Origin: Bacilli bacterium
GTDB lineage: Bacteria > Bacillota_I > Bacilli_A > RF39 > UBA660
Assembly: GCA_017938725.1 (NCBI GenBank)
Contig: JAGBAW010000009.1
Coordinates: forward strand, 1 to 48,796
Direction of reading: 5' to 3'
DNA: 48,796 nt
The notes below the pieces were generated by a model that worked only from the letters and a program-made list of their open reading frames with translations, did no database searches and had not been told where the DNA came from. A program made the position numbers and the translations under genes. This document shows, piece by piece, positions 8,599-17,213 of the stretch (its first letter is position 1; each line of letters starts with the position of its first letter).

Positions 8599-9702
8599 AT
8601 GAAGAAAGTAATTGTTGGTATAAGTGGTGGAGTAGATTCAGCAGTCGCAGCTTATTTACTTAAAAAAGAGGGATATTTAGTTGAAGGATTATTTATGAGA
8701 AACTGGGATAGTTCGGTTAATAACGATATTAATGGTAATCCTACACTAAATAATAATATATGCACGCAAGAAGAAGATTATAATGATGCAGTTAAAGTAT
8801 GTAAAAAATTAGGTATTAAACTTCATAGAATAGATTTTGTAAAAGAATATTGGGATTATGTATTTACATACTTTTTAGATGAGCTAAAAAAGGGTAGAAC
8901 ACCAAATCCTGATATAATGTGTAACAAATATATAAAGTTTGATATGTTCAAAAAAGAAGCTGAAAAATTAGGAGCTGACTATATAGCAACTGGTCATTAT
9001 GCAAAAATTAAAAAGGGTAAACTTTTAAGAAGCGTTGATACTAACAAAGATCAAACATATTTTCTATCGCAAGTATCAAAAAAACAATTAAGCAACGTAT
9101 TGTTTCCTATTGGAGATTATGTAAAATCTGATATAAGAAAAATAGCTCATGATCAAGGTTTAGTAGTTGCAGATAAAAAAGATTCAACTGGTATATGTTT
9201 TATTGGAGAAAGAAATTTTAAGGAGTTTTTAACTAATTATTTGCCTAACCAAAAAGGTGATATTGTAGATATTGATACTAATAAAAAAGTAGGGGAACAT
9301 ATAGGACTAATGTATTATACAATAGGTCAAAGAAGAGGTCTTGATATAGGTGGTAATGATAAAAGATTATATGTTGTAGGTAAGAATTTAGATGAAAATA
9401 TTCTATATGTTTCACTAGGAGACGATACTAAATATTTGCAAACCGATGAAGCAATAATTGAAGATGTTAATCTTATTAGTGATGAAAGACCAAATAAATG
9501 CACTGCAAAATTTAGATATAGACAAAATGATATAGATGTAAGTGTAGAATATTTAGATGATGACAAATTAAAGGTAAAATATAATAATGTTAAATCTGTT
9601 ACACCTGGACAAGCATGTGTATTATACTTAGGTGAAGAATGTCTAGGTGGGGGTATTATTAAAGAAGTTAGAAAGAATGGAAAAAAACTTTGGTATTTAT
9701 AG
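8599..9702 (+). CDS. mnmA: tRNA-specific 2-thiouridylase MnmA
   Basis: Inserts sulfur at C2 of the wobble uridine in tRNA-Lys, -Glu and -Gln. 367 residues, normal length. The PP-loop SGGVDSAV near residue 9 binds ATP. The two catalytic cysteines are in NPDIMCNKY (about residue 109) and DSTGICFIGER (about 203). FLSQVSKKQL and GLDIGG are further family segments. I start at the second ATG (8599), which gives the usual MKKVIVGISGG opening and has GGAATG upstream; ATG at 8590 would add three residues. In B. subtilis the homologue (trmU) lies in the same neighbourhood as rarA and aspS. Confidence 0.95.
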   Translation: MKKVIVGISGGVDSAVAAYLLKKEGYLVEGLFMRNWDSSVNNDINGNPTLNNNICTQEEDYNDAVKVCKKLGIKLHRIDFVKEYWDYVFTYFLDELKKGRTPNPDIMCNKYIKFDMFKKEAEKLGADYIATGHYAKIKKGKLLRSVDTNKDQTYFLSQVSKKQLSNVLFPIGDYVKSDIRKIAHDQGLVVADKKDSTGICFIGERNFKEFLTNYLPNQKGDIVDIDTNKKVGEHIGLMYYTIGQRRGLDIGGNDKRLYVVGKNLDENILYVSLGDDTKYLQTDEAIIEDVNLISDERPNKCTAKFRYRQNDIDVSVEYLDDDKLKVKYNNVKSVTPGQACVLYLGEECLGGGIIKEVRKNGKKLWYL

Positions 9703-9998
9703 GTTATAGTAAATAATTTTTTCTAAATAATATAGATATTTACTTACGCAAAAAATATATGAATCAAATTTATTAAAGAAATTGGTTTTTCAGTATAGTA
9801 ATAGTTAAGAAAAAAATAATTATGTTTAACAAGTGATATGGTATAGATAATTTTTTATAGTTCAGACATAGAAGATATATTATGTACTTTAAGAACTTAA
9901 CTTTCACGCAATTGAACATGTTTTTTTGCACTTTGCCAAAATCTCCAAAGGTATAATAAAATTGAATCAAATAAATGATTCTTTTTCTTTACTTATAC
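9703..9998. other. Intergenic stretch without a supported gene
   Basis: About 300 bp of AT-rich sequence after mnmA. A 65-codon frame on the minus strand (9773-9970) starts with TTG, has no ribosome site and an amino-acid make-up expected of random AT-rich DNA. A TATAAT at 9952-9957, preceded by a short CTTTG/CAAAG inverted repeat, could be a second promoter of the regulator that follows, but no -35 box is at the right distance. Confidence 0.4.
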
Positions 9999-10027
9999 TT
10001 GACACTACACCTGTAAAATGATAGAAT
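9999..10027 (+). promoter_or_regulatory. Strong sigma-A promoter of the 10061 regulator
   Basis: TTGACA (9999-10004), exactly 17 bp, TAGAAT (10022-10027). The -35 box is perfect and the -10 box has one mismatch. Transcription would start about 27 bp before the ATG. Confidence 0.8.
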
Positions 10028-10060
10028 AGTATTATAAATAGAGTAGGAGAGTGTATAATA

Positions 10061-10825
10061 ATGAAAAAACTAAATGATATATTAAGTGGGATAGGAATAT
10101 CAAAAGTTAAATTAGCAAAGTATTTAGGCGTTTCAAGACAAATGGTATATAATTATTTAGAAATGGATGATATTAATAATTGGCCACTTGAGAAAAAAAT
10201 GAAACTATTTAATTTGCTTCAAATAAAATCTGCTGATGAAATAGATGATTTAAAAATAACTAATGATTTTATTAAACATGCAAATAATCTAATAAATGAT
10301 AATAATTCAGTAATTGTAGAGAAGGGGAATATTTCATTTGATGGGCTTAATAGTAGCGATCAAGCATTGTTAAACGATATTATATTCTTGCTTAAAGAAG
10401 ATTTGGAAGAGGACGACTCCTCTACTACATCAACTATATGCAAATACTTATATTATTTCTTACAAGCAATTGAAAATACACCAGAAATTAAATATATGCT
10501 TGGTTACATTGCCAAAACAACTGGTTTTATTAATCCAAATGAATTTGCATTTGAAGAAGATAATCAATTCGCATTCGAAAGTATATTATACTCAGCAATA
10601 GTATTGTATAATAATGGTAGCGCATCAAAAGAAAAATTGATTGAATCACATAAGAAATTTGTACAAGAAATTGAAGCAAAACATGAAGAAAAATTATCTA
10701 GAACTCAGGAATTAACATCAGCTAGAGTTCAAGCATTGAAAGAACTAGGATATACTGAAATAAATGAAAATAATGTATCAGAAGTGTTTGAAAAAATGGC
10801 TGAAATCCAATCTAGAAAGATATAA
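10061..10825 (+). CDS. Helix-turn-helix protein of unknown target
   Basis: 254 residues. Residues 9-35 (GIGISKVKLAKYLGVSRQMVYNYLE) form a clear XRE-like helix-turn-helix. Residues 36-180 are mostly helical and acidic. The last 60 residues are a Lys/Glu-rich helix, possibly a coiled coil, ending in short turns (LKELGYTEINENNVSEVFEKM). No membrane segment or enzyme motif is seen. AGGAGAG precedes the ATG, and it is a single-gene unit with its own promoter and a terminator candidate. It is presumably a DNA-binding regulator; I do not recognise the family beyond the HTH. Confidence 0.75.
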   Translation: MKKLNDILSGIGISKVKLAKYLGVSRQMVYNYLEMDDINNWPLEKKMKLFNLLQIKSADEIDDLKITNDFIKHANNLINDNNSVIVEKGNISFDGLNSSDQALLNDIIFLLKEDLEEDDSSTTSTICKYLYYFLQAIENTPEIKYMLGYIAKTTGFINPNEFAFEEDNQFAFESILYSAIVLYNNGSASKEKLIESHKKFVQEIEAKHEEKLSRTQELTSARVQALKELGYTEINENNVSEVFEKMAEIQSRKI

Positions 10826-10888
10826 ATGTGATTTCATATAATAATTATTATGTAAACTAATATAAAATAGAACATAAGCAGATAATCA

Positions 10889-10925
10889 TTCCCCAATATA
10901 TTAATAATGAGGGGCTTTTTTATTT
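10889..10925 (+). terminator. Probable terminator after the 10061 regulator
   Basis: CCCC (10891-10894) pairs with GGGG (10911-10914) around a 16-nt AT-rich loop, followed by C and six T. The G/C runs stand out in this AT-rich region. The stem is short, so the call is moderate. Confidence 0.45.
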
Positions 10926-11093
10926 ATCATTATGTTCATACTTATTTTATTATTAGATTGGTACCAGTTTATTCAATACCAATATTAATAATATTTTATT
11001 ACATATTATTTTTACTTATATTCATATATAATAAGTGTTATTTACGTTATTTATTATAAATAATTTTATATCATCTTATTTTGCTATCAATTC

Positions 11094-11122
11094 AAAAGAG
11101 TAGGTTTCTTTCCTACTCTTTT
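11094..11122. terminator. Bidirectional terminator
   Basis: AAAAGAGTAGG (11094-11104) pairs perfectly with CCTACTCTTTT (11112-11122) across a 7-nt loop. It adjoins the stop of the minus-strand gene at 11123 and also closes transcription arriving from the left. Confidence 0.85.
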
Positions 11123-11554
11123 TTACGCAACCTTTGTTAAGTCGTCTTTATTTTTTCTTAGTAATTTTAATATTTTCTGTTTATCCTTGAGTTTATTATG
11201 TTCTTTACGTGGCAAATCAGTTACTAATTCAACTATATTTCCAATACTACCAATAAAGTTTTTTTCTGTATCATATCTTTCTATTACCATAACTGGAACT
11301 TCCTCGCCAGTTGCTGTTTTTTCTATAGTATCAAATGATTTAGCATTTTTATATTTTATATATGAAAATCTAATTCTATTATCCTCATATGAGTATATTT
11401 CATTTATTAAATATATATTATTATCTTTTTTCATAATATCTGCAATAGAATATTCAGATGAATAGCCATGAATAAATATATTCTTTCTCTCAATAGTATA
11501 TTTTTTATTTTCTTCTGTTGTAATTGTTAGAGTTTTATCAAATAATTTTTTCAT
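11123..11554 (-). CDS. Hypothetical protein, 143 aa
   Basis: A soluble protein with no signal peptide or membrane helix. It begins MKKLFDKTLTITTEENKKYTI and looks beta-rich for the first 80 residues; the last 30 are basic and helical (KEHNKLKDKQKILKLLRKNKDD). A strong GGAAGGAG site lies 9 nt before the ATG, and a terminator follows, so it is very likely a real single-gene unit. No family recognised. Confidence 0.7.
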   Translation of the reverse strand: MKKLFDKTLTITTEENKKYTIERKNIFIHGYSSEYSIADIMKKDNNIYLINEIYSYEDNRIRFSYIKYKNAKSFDTIEKTATGEEVPVMVIERYDTEKNFIGSIGNIVELVTDLPRKEHNKLKDKQKILKLLRKNKDDLTKVA

Positions 11555-11669
11555 ACAACTACTCTCCTTCCCATTTACAATAATCGCAAATGAGAATATT
11601 ATATAATTTTATAGAGAATTTGTCAATATTTTATAATTTTTTTTACATAATTTTTCCCCTTTGTAAGTA

Positions 11670-11794
11670 TTATTCAATAGCAATTACATAATTATCAAAT
11701 ATTCTTTGTTTGAGTTCATCTCTTATAAATGTCTCTAGTCTTTTATATTATTTTTATAGTGTTTTGCAACTATTCCAATTACTGTTTTTTCTTC
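11670..11794 (-). pseudogene. Possible small gene remnant downstream of the phosphohexomutase
   Basis: Directly after the stop codon at 11795, the minus strand reads a coherent peptide (KTVIGIVAKHYKNNI), then needs one frame change to continue as KRLETFIRDELKQRIFDNY and end at a stop (11670-11672). There is no start codon or ribosome site. The amino-acid make-up looks coding rather than random, but the stretch is short. Confidence 0.3.
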
Positions 11795-13411
11795 TTACCT
11801 ATTAAAAATACAATTAATTTCTTTTTTTACTTTTTCTAATTTTTCTTTTGCCCTATTTTCATCTTTATCTAAAGAACCAATATATATTTTAAGTTTAGGT
11901 TCTGTACCAGATGGTCTTATCATAATGTATAATCCATCATCATAATTATATTTTAATGCATTTGTATTATTCTCCCCTACTTCATTTAAATAATCCTTCT
12001 TAGTGTAATTTTTATTATTAAATTGTATAATATCTTTTCTAAAGTCATCCATATACTTTTGAATAATATTAGTATCCTCAAAAACTATATTTATTGTATC
12101 AAGAGCTATATATCCAAATTCTTTATATATATTTTGAATATAATCATTTAATTCAATATTTTTACTTTTTAAGTAGCATAATATTTCCAAAATCATTATC
12201 ATTGCAGAAAAACCGCATTTATCTAATATGCCTATATTAAACATATAACCAATACTTTCTTCATATCCAAAAATATAGTTTTCTTCTCTTTTATTTATTA
12301 TTTTATTAGCTATATTTTTGCAACCAGTTAAAACTTCATATACTTTAACATTATATTTTTTTGCTATTTTATCTATAAATGGTGATGTTACTATACTTCT
12401 TACTATATACGAATTATTTTTTATTTTTATGTTATTTAAAATATAATTTAAAAATAGACATCCTACAATATTACCATTTATATACTCATAAACATCATTA
12501 TTTTTATACATTATTCCAAGTCTATCTGCATCAGGATCAGTTGCAAGTATTATGTCTGAATTATTTTCTTTAGCATATTTGATGGCTAAATCATAATTTT
12601 TTATATATTCAGGATTAGGTTCTGGTGCCGTTTTAAAATTTCCATCATAAGTACATTGTTCTTTAACTATATTATAATTAAATCCATATTTATCAAATAT
12701 TTCTTTAGCAGTTTTTAGCCCTACTCCGTGCATTGATGTATATGTAACATTTATTTTACTTGCATATTCTTTAAATAAATCATTATTTAATATTACTTTT
12801 TCATTTTCAAGTAAAAAGTTTTTATGAACACTATCATCTACATAATTAAATAAATCATTATTTAAAGGTGCTTTTTTGATAGATTTAAAGCTTGTAATAC
12901 TATTTATCTCACTTATTATTAAATCATCTTCTGGGGGTACTATTTGATATCCTAAAGAGTTATATACCTTATACCCATTATATTCTTTAGGATTATGAGA
13001 GGATGTTATTACTATTCCACTTGTACAATTTAAATATTTAATAGAAAAAGCTAGTTCTGGTGTTGAAGTTACTTCTTTAAATAAATATGTTTTAATTTTA
13101 TAATAATTTAATATTAAAGCTGTTTCATAAGCAAATTCTTTTGAATTATTTCTTGTATCATACGCGATTACAACTGATGCACCCTTATTATTTTTATTTA
13201 AATAATTTGCAAGCCCAACAGTTACTTTACCTATTGTATATTTATTCATTTTACTACTTCCAAGACCCATCAAAGCTCTTATCCCCGATGTTCCAAATTT
13301 TAAATCTTCACTAAAAGAATTTTCTATTTCTTCTTTGGCCATATTTTTTAAATATTCTTTATCTATACTTTCTATATTTTCATCATTTAACCATTCATTA
13401 TATTTATCCAT
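11795..13411 (-). CDS. pgcA: Phosphoglucomutase/phosphomannomutase family (alpha-D-phosphohexomutase)
   Basis: 538 residues with all four family signatures: FGTSGIRALMG near residue 42 (phosphate contact), the catalytic serine loop ITSSHNPKEYNG near residue 135, the metal loop ATDPDADRLG near 290, and the sugar loop GYEESIGY near 395, with the phosphate-binding RPSGTEPK near the end. It interconverts hexose 1- and 6-phosphates, feeding envelope sugar synthesis. It resembles B. subtilis PgcA but is shorter by some 40 residues. AAGGAG precedes the ATG, and a promoter overlaps the preceding terminator. Substrate preference cannot be read from sequence. Confidence 0.88.
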   Translation of the reverse strand: MDKYNEWLNDENIESIDKEYLKNMAKEEIENSFSEDLKFGTSGIRALMGLGSSKMNKYTIGKVTVGLANYLNKNNKGASVVIAYDTRNNSKEFAYETALILNYYKIKTYLFKEVTSTPELAFSIKYLNCTSGIVITSSHNPKEYNGYKVYNSLGYQIVPPEDDLIISEINSITSFKSIKKAPLNNDLFNYVDDSVHKNFLLENEKVILNNDLFKEYASKINVTYTSMHGVGLKTAKEIFDKYGFNYNIVKEQCTYDGNFKTAPEPNPEYIKNYDLAIKYAKENNSDIILATDPDADRLGIMYKNNDVYEYINGNIVGCLFLNYILNNIKIKNNSYIVRSIVTSPFIDKIAKKYNVKVYEVLTGCKNIANKIINKREENYIFGYEESIGYMFNIGILDKCGFSAMIMILEILCYLKSKNIELNDYIQNIYKEFGYIALDTINIVFEDTNIIQKYMDDFRKDIIQFNNKNYTKKDYLNEVGENNTNALKYNYDDGLYIMIRPSGTEPKLKIYIGSLDKDENRAKEKLEKVKKEINCIFNR

Positions 13412-13436
13412 TTTAGTCTCCTTATCTTACAATAAA

Positions 13437-13465
13437 ATTATACTATCAAGAAAAAAAGAAGTAAA
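13437..13465 (-). promoter_or_regulatory. Promoter of the phosphohexomutase, overlapping the xerD terminator
   Basis: Minus strand: TTTACT (13465-13460), 17 bp, TATAAT (13442-13437). The -35 box is part of the 3' arm of the xerD terminator hairpin and the U-tract lies in the spacer. Confidence 0.6.
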
Positions 13466-13484
13466 CATAGATGGACATCTACTT
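13450..13484 (-). terminator. Probable terminator of xerD
   Basis: Minus strand: AAGTA pairs with TACTT around an inner GAT/ATC helix and a bulge, followed by C and seven T. It overlaps the xerD stop codon. The stem is imperfect. Confidence 0.5.
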
Positions 13485-14369
13485 GTCATCTTTATTACTT
13501 CTTGGATGTGATTTTTCATAATTTTCTTTTACATAATTATTTGACACATGAGTATATATTTGAGTAGTTTTTACATTCTCATGACCTAACATAGTTTGTA
13601 CGCTTCTAAGATCTGCTCCATGATTAATTAAATGAGTTGCAAATGAATGCCTTATTGTATGTGGTGATATATCTTTATTTATACCTTTTTCTAGAGCTAA
13701 TACCTTTAATATTTTAAAAAAGCCTTGTCTTGATAATTTATCTGCCCTAGAATTTAAGAATAATATATTTGTAACCTTATTTTTAGTTAATGTATTTCTA
13801 TATACGTATATATAATCATAAAGTGCCCTTGTAGCCATATCTGATAAAGGTACTATTCTTTCTTTGCTCCCTTTTCCAAAGCATCTAACTATATTCATAT
13901 CAAAATCTATATCATTTACCTCCAAGTTCAATAATTCTGATACTCTTAGTCCAGATGAATACATAAGTTCTAGCATAGCTTTATTTCTATAATCATAAGC
14001 ATTATTAAGTTGTATATCTAAAAGTTTATCTATATCCTTCTCTGATAATACACGTGGAATTGTTTTAGGCATTTTAAGCCCTACAATATCATCACATGGA
14101 TCATTTTTTATTAAATCTTTTTTTATTAAATATTTAAAATAGTTTCTAATAGATACAATATGTCTATTTACTGTTCTTGAATTTTTACTTTTGCTAATAT
14201 ACATAATATAATTAGTAATATCATCTCTTTTTATATCTTCATAATCTTTATTAATATACTCAAAAAAACTAACTAAATCTCTTTTATATCCATCTGATGT
14301 ATTTTTACTAAGCTGCCTTTCTATGTTAATATAATTCATATAACCTTCAATTTGTTTATTTATGTCCAT
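13479..14369 (-). CDS. xerD: Tyrosine recombinase XerD/XerC type
   Basis: 296 residues, normal length for XerC/D. The N-terminal SAM-like core-binding domain occupies about residues 1-90. The catalytic domain shows SSGLRVSELL (first Arg, about 148), the lysine in the CFGKGSKER hairpin, HTIRHSFATHL (His and Arg), LGHENVKTTQIYTHV (His and the nucleophilic Tyr). All RKHRHY residues are present. Together with a partner it resolves chromosome dimers at dif. Only one Xer is visible here, and XerD rather than XerC is a guess. AGGTGG precedes the ATG. In B. subtilis xerD (ripX) lies near a phosphopentomutase; here it is upstream of a phosphohexomutase. Confidence 0.88.
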   Translation of the reverse strand: MDINKQIEGYMNYINIERQLSKNTSDGYKRDLVSFFEYINKDYEDIKRDDITNYIMYISKSKNSRTVNRHIVSIRNYFKYLIKKDLIKNDPCDDIVGLKMPKTIPRVLSEKDIDKLLDIQLNNAYDYRNKAMLELMYSSGLRVSELLNLEVNDIDFDMNIVRCFGKGSKERIVPLSDMATRALYDYIYVYRNTLTKNKVTNILFLNSRADKLSRQGFFKILKVLALEKGINKDISPHTIRHSFATHLINHGADLRSVQTMLGHENVKTTQIYTHVSNNYVKENYEKSHPRSNKDDK

Positions 14370-14385
14370 GTTACCACCTAATATA

Positions 14386-14414
14386 ATTATACATTTTTAT
14401 AAAAGAAAAAACAA
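14386..14414 (-). promoter_or_regulatory. Promoter of xerD with -35 box inside a terminator-like hairpin
   Basis: Minus strand: TTGTTT (14414-14409), 17 bp, TATAAT (14391-14386). TTGTTT forms part of the 3' arm of the hairpin at 14404-14435. Start of transcription would be about 10 bp before the ribosome site. Confidence 0.6.
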
Positions 14415-14435
14415 TTAATCATTTAATTAATTGTT
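14404..14435 (-). terminator. Terminator-like hairpin upstream of xerD
   Basis: A perfect 10-bp stem, AACAATTAAT/ATTAATTGTT, with a 6-nt loop; on the minus strand it runs into TTTTTTCTTTT. No minus-strand gene lies directly upstream, because rarA is divergent. It may insulate xerD from antisense transcription or be left over from a lost gene. Confidence 0.55.
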
Positions 14436-14512
14436 AAACATGTTAAGTTGGTAACTAAAATTTTTAAATATTATGTTTACTTTTATTTCAGATAGTTACA
14501 AGTCAATAAATA

Positions 14513-14521
14513 TGGTATAAT
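14513..14521 (+). promoter_or_regulatory. Extended -10 promoter of rarA
   Basis: TGG followed by TATAAT (14516-14521), a TGN extended -10 element. There is no good -35 box. Start of transcription near 14528, just after which a GGATGTGA ribosome site begins. Confidence 0.55.
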
Positions 14522-14544
14522 ACTTATACATGGATGTGATTTTT

Positions 14545-15768
14545 ATGACAGAACCTTTAGCAATTAAATTAAGACCTAAAAATATTGATGAAATTATAGG
14601 ACAAACTCATTTAGTAGGAAAGGATGCTCCTATTAGAAACTTTATAAATAATAAAAGAATATTTTCAATGATACTATATGGTAATCCAGGTATTGGTAAA
14701 ACAAGTATTGCAACTGCAATAGCGGGATCTACTGATTTAAAATATAGGATGCTTAATGCCACAATTAACAATAAAAAAGATATTGAAGTAGTTATTCAAG
14801 AAGCAAAAATGTATGGTGGAATAATTTTAATTATGGATGAAATACATAGGCTTAATAAAGATAAGCAAGATATACTTTTACCTCACTTAGAAACTGGATT
14901 AATAACTCTAATTGGTCTTACTACATCTAACCCTTATCATAAAATAAACCCTGCAATTAGAAGTAGATGTCAAATATTTGAACTTATACCCCTTACTTTA
15001 GATGAAGTGAAAATAGGTTTAAAAAGAGCATGCAAATCTGAGGAACTAAAGAACATTAAAATAAAGAATGATGTACTTGAATATATTGCAAAATTATCAT
15101 CAGGAGACCTTAGAAGTGCATATAATTTACTCGAAATATGTTACTTTTCTACAAGTGATAAAAATATAACCATGGATGTGGTAACTAAAATTAATAATAA
15201 ACCCGCATTATTTGCAGATAAAGATGAAACAGGTCATTATGATTTACTTAGTGCTTTTCAAAAATCAATCAGAGGAAGTGATGTTAACGCTGCCCTTCAC
15301 TATTTAGCAAGGCTTCTTGTTATTGAGGATTTAGACAGTATTTATAGACGTATGACTGTTATCGCATATGAAGATATAGGGCTTGCTAATCCTTCTATTG
15401 GGCCTAAGGTAGATGCAGCAATAAATGCATGTGAAAGAGTTGGACTACCAGAAGCTAGAATACCTTTATCAGTAGTCGTTACGGAAATGGCTTTATCTCC
15501 TAAATCAAATAGTGCATATTCTGCCTTAAATGAGGCTATAAAAGATATTGAAAATGGTAATAACTACCCTATCCCAGAAACAATTAGAATAGACTCAAAA
15601 ATATATAAATATCCTCATGATTATAAAGGTTCATATGTAAAACAACAATATATGCCTGATAATCTAATTAATAGAAAATACTATAAAGCAAAAAATACTA
15701 GTAAATATGAAAAATTTCTAAATGAAATATATGAAAAAATAGAAAAAATAAATAAATCAGAAGACTAA
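14545..15768 (+). CDS. rarA: Replication-associated recombination ATPase RarA (MgsA)
   Basis: 407 residues. AAA+ ATPase of the clamp-loader clade that acts at stalled replication forks. Visible are Walker A GNPGIGKTS (about residue 50), Walker B ILIMDEIHRLN, sensor 1 GLTTSNP, the arginine finger region IRSRCQ, and the C-terminal tetramerisation domain with the conserved AYEDIGLANP and YKYPHDY segments. I start at the ATG at 14545 because GGATGTGA lies before it and the family opens with EPLA; ATG at 14530 would lie only about 2 nt after the predicted transcription start. B. subtilis has the homologue (yrvN) next to yrvM/tcdA and aspS, and here they are likewise close. Confidence 0.93.
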   Translation: MTEPLAIKLRPKNIDEIIGQTHLVGKDAPIRNFINNKRIFSMILYGNPGIGKTSIATAIAGSTDLKYRMLNATINNKKDIEVVIQEAKMYGGIILIMDEIHRLNKDKQDILLPHLETGLITLIGLTTSNPYHKINPAIRSRCQIFELIPLTLDEVKIGLKRACKSEELKNIKIKNDVLEYIAKLSSGDLRSAYNLLEICYFSTSDKNITMDVVTKINNKPALFADKDETGHYDLLSAFQKSIRGSDVNAALHYLARLLVIEDLDSIYRRMTVIAYEDIGLANPSIGPKVDAAINACERVGLPEARIPLSVVVTEMALSPKSNSAYSALNEAIKDIENGNNYPIPETIRIDSKIYKYPHDYKGSYVKQQYMPDNLINRKYYKAKNTSKYEKFLNEIYEKIEKINKSED

Positions 15769-15782
15769 TCTTCTGATTTTAA
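15754..15782. terminator. Terminator shared by rarA and the 15800 gene
   Basis: AAATCAGAAGA (15754-15764) and TCTTCTGATTT (15769-15779) form a perfect 11-bp stem with a 4-nt loop that overlaps the rarA stop. A T-rich tail follows on either strand. Confidence 0.75.
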
Positions 15783-15799
15783 AATATAATATATAATTA

Positions 15800-16264
15800 T
15801 TACAATACATAAGTTATTTTAAGTTTTTCGCTTTCCTCTTTTTCCTTTTCTAAAATATCATTTTTAATTGCATTTTCAAGAATATCATGATATCTTTTTT
15901 CTTCATTTGTTAACTCTCTTTCTTTTGGAATATCAAACTTAGATAATCCCATATCAAATTCTAAGAATATTTTATCAATATATAATATATTTGATAAATA
16001 TTCTTCTTCAGTCCCATTTGAAACAGAATTTTTAAATTCATTAATTCTTTTTAAACAAATTATTTTGTTTGCAATTTCAATTTTTTTAGCTAATTCTTTT
16101 TTACCATTTTCAACTAGATAAATATGCATAAGGATCCTTGTTGATTCATTCATATTAACGATTTTTTCAGCAAGTTCATCAGGGGTTAAACTGACTAAAT
16201 CTAACACTTCTAGAAACCCCTCTATAGATTTTGTAATTTTTTCATTTTTTAAAATTTTCCCCAT
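15800..16264 (-). CDS. Hypothetical helical protein, 154 aa
   Basis: Starts at the ATG at 16264, which has AAGGGGA upstream; the ATG at 16282 overlaps that site. The product is soluble, rich in Glu, Lys, Ile and Leu, and probably all helical (for example SLTPDELAEKIVNMNESTR and KKIEIANKIICLKRIN), ending in a charged Glu/Lys helix. No catalytic motif. It follows tcdA by about 50 bp on the same strand and may be cotranscribed. Family unknown. Confidence 0.65.
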   Translation of the reverse strand: MGKILKNEKITKSIEGFLEVLDLVSLTPDELAEKIVNMNESTRILMHIYLVENGKKELAKKIEIANKIICLKRINEFKNSVSNGTEEEYLSNILYIDKIFLEFDMGLSKFDIPKERELTNEEKRYHDILENAIKNDILEKEKEESEKLKITYVL

Positions 16265-16317
16265 AATATTTTCCCCTTTCAATAATGGTTAATATTATAC
16301 ATATTTTTTATTAATAA

Positions 16318-16998
16318 TCAAGTTTTATCAATAACATCTTTAATTATATAGTCTGCAATTAAAATACCAGCAATATTAGGCACTACGCTATAAGAACCTG
16401 GCGTTCTAACATTAGTCTTAATAGGTTCTTCTGTACTAGATAGAACCATAATTCTATCATTTATATTAAGTTTATTAATTTCTCTTCTAATTACTTTAGC
16501 AAGCGGATCATAACTGGTCTTTTTTAGTTCTAATACTTTTAATTTAGTGGGGTCAAGTTTATTACCCGTTCCCATAGATGAAATAAATTTTATATTTCTA
16601 TTTAAGCACTCTCTAATAAGCATTATTTTAGTCGAAATAGTATCACATGCATCTACTAAATAGTCTATATTATATTTAAATAGTTCCTTTTTAGTTTCTT
16701 CATTTAAAAATATATTTAGTGCGATTACATTACACTTTTTATTTATATCATTTATTCTTTCCTTAAATATTTGAACCTTGCTTTTATTAATAGTGGAGTC
16801 TAAAGCAATAATTTGTCTATTTTTATTAGTTATATCTACTACATCATTATCTACTATTATTATGTTTTCTATTCCATTACGTACAAGGGTTTCTATAGTA
16901 TATCCTCCAACTCCGCCTAAGCCTATAATAGCTACTGTTTTATTATGTAATTTTTCTATATTATTGTTACCAATCAATTCTTCTAATCGTTCAAACAT
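16318..16998 (-). CDS. tcdA: tRNA threonylcarbamoyladenosine dehydratase (TcdA/CsdL, E1-like)
   Basis: 226 residues. ThiF/E1-like enzyme that uses ATP to cyclise t6A37 of ANN-decoding tRNAs into ct6A. Residues 20-35 carry the nucleotide-binding VAIIGLGGVGGYTIETL, followed by the E1 acidic residue and NKNRQ. DACDTISTK is the next conserved block, and TGNKLDPTK matches TcdA. The start is the ATG at 16998 with GGTGATAA before it. The gene is the B. subtilis yrvM equivalent and, as there, neighbours aspS and rarA. Confidence 0.9.
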   Translation of the reverse strand: MFERLEELIGNNNIEKLHNKTVAIIGLGGVGGYTIETLVRNGIENIIIVDNDVVDITNKNRQIIALDSTINKSKVQIFKERINDINKKCNVIALNIFLNEETKKELFKYNIDYLVDACDTISTKIMLIRECLNRNIKFISSMGTGNKLDPTKLKVLELKKTSYDPLAKVIRREINKLNINDRIMVLSSTEEPIKTNVRTPGSYSVVPNIAGILIADYIIKDVIDKT

Positions 16999-17030
16999 AA
17001 TTATCACCATAAAAATTATATCACAAAATT

Positions 17031-17208
17031 AAAAAAATACCCATAAAGGTCAGGGACGATAAACCTACACATATGTGCAGGTGGGCACCCCGTAATAGAT
17101 ATTAGGATCCTCATATAAATATGAGTATTCAACACCATCTATTAGTTCTGGTTCCCTTATTAATCGTTTAGTCGGTTTTATGTTCACCTGATTGTTCCTT
17201 TATAGGCA
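17031..17208 (-). ncRNA. ssrS: 6S RNA candidate
   Basis: A non-coding stretch between aspS and tcdA. On the minus strand, TGCCTATAAAGG at the 5' end pairs over 12 positions (with G-U pairs) with CCTTTATGGGTA at the 3' end, which is followed by seven T. Inside, TAATAGAT/ATCTATTA and CTCATA/TATGAG stack into a long apical arm with internal loops, and CCTGCAC/GTGTAGG makes a small hairpin on the 3' side of a large central bubble. A long rod with closing stem, central bubble and 3' hairpin in about 180 nt is the 6S plan, in which the RNA mimics an open promoter and holds sigma-A RNA polymerase. The aspS-tcdA position matches the B. subtilis 6S-1 (bsrA) locus as I recall it. SRP, tmRNA and RNase P motifs are absent. 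Confidence 0.75.
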
Positions 17209-17213
17209 GTTTA

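Noticed and set aside
9773-9970. 65-codon minus-strand ORF between mnmA and the HTH gene
   Set aside because: TTG start, no ribosome site, random-like Phe/Ile/Leu/Lys composition and no match to any family known to me.
10960-11000. TTGGTA/TACCAA inverted repeat as an operator
   Set aside because: Only 6-bp arms 13 bp apart, with no promoter or gene start next to it.
17031-17208. The structured RNA as SRP RNA, tmRNA or a riboswitch of tcdA
   Set aside because: No GGAA/AGCAG SRP motif, no tRNA-like ends, and a U-run ends it before tcdA, which seems to have its own TATAAT.
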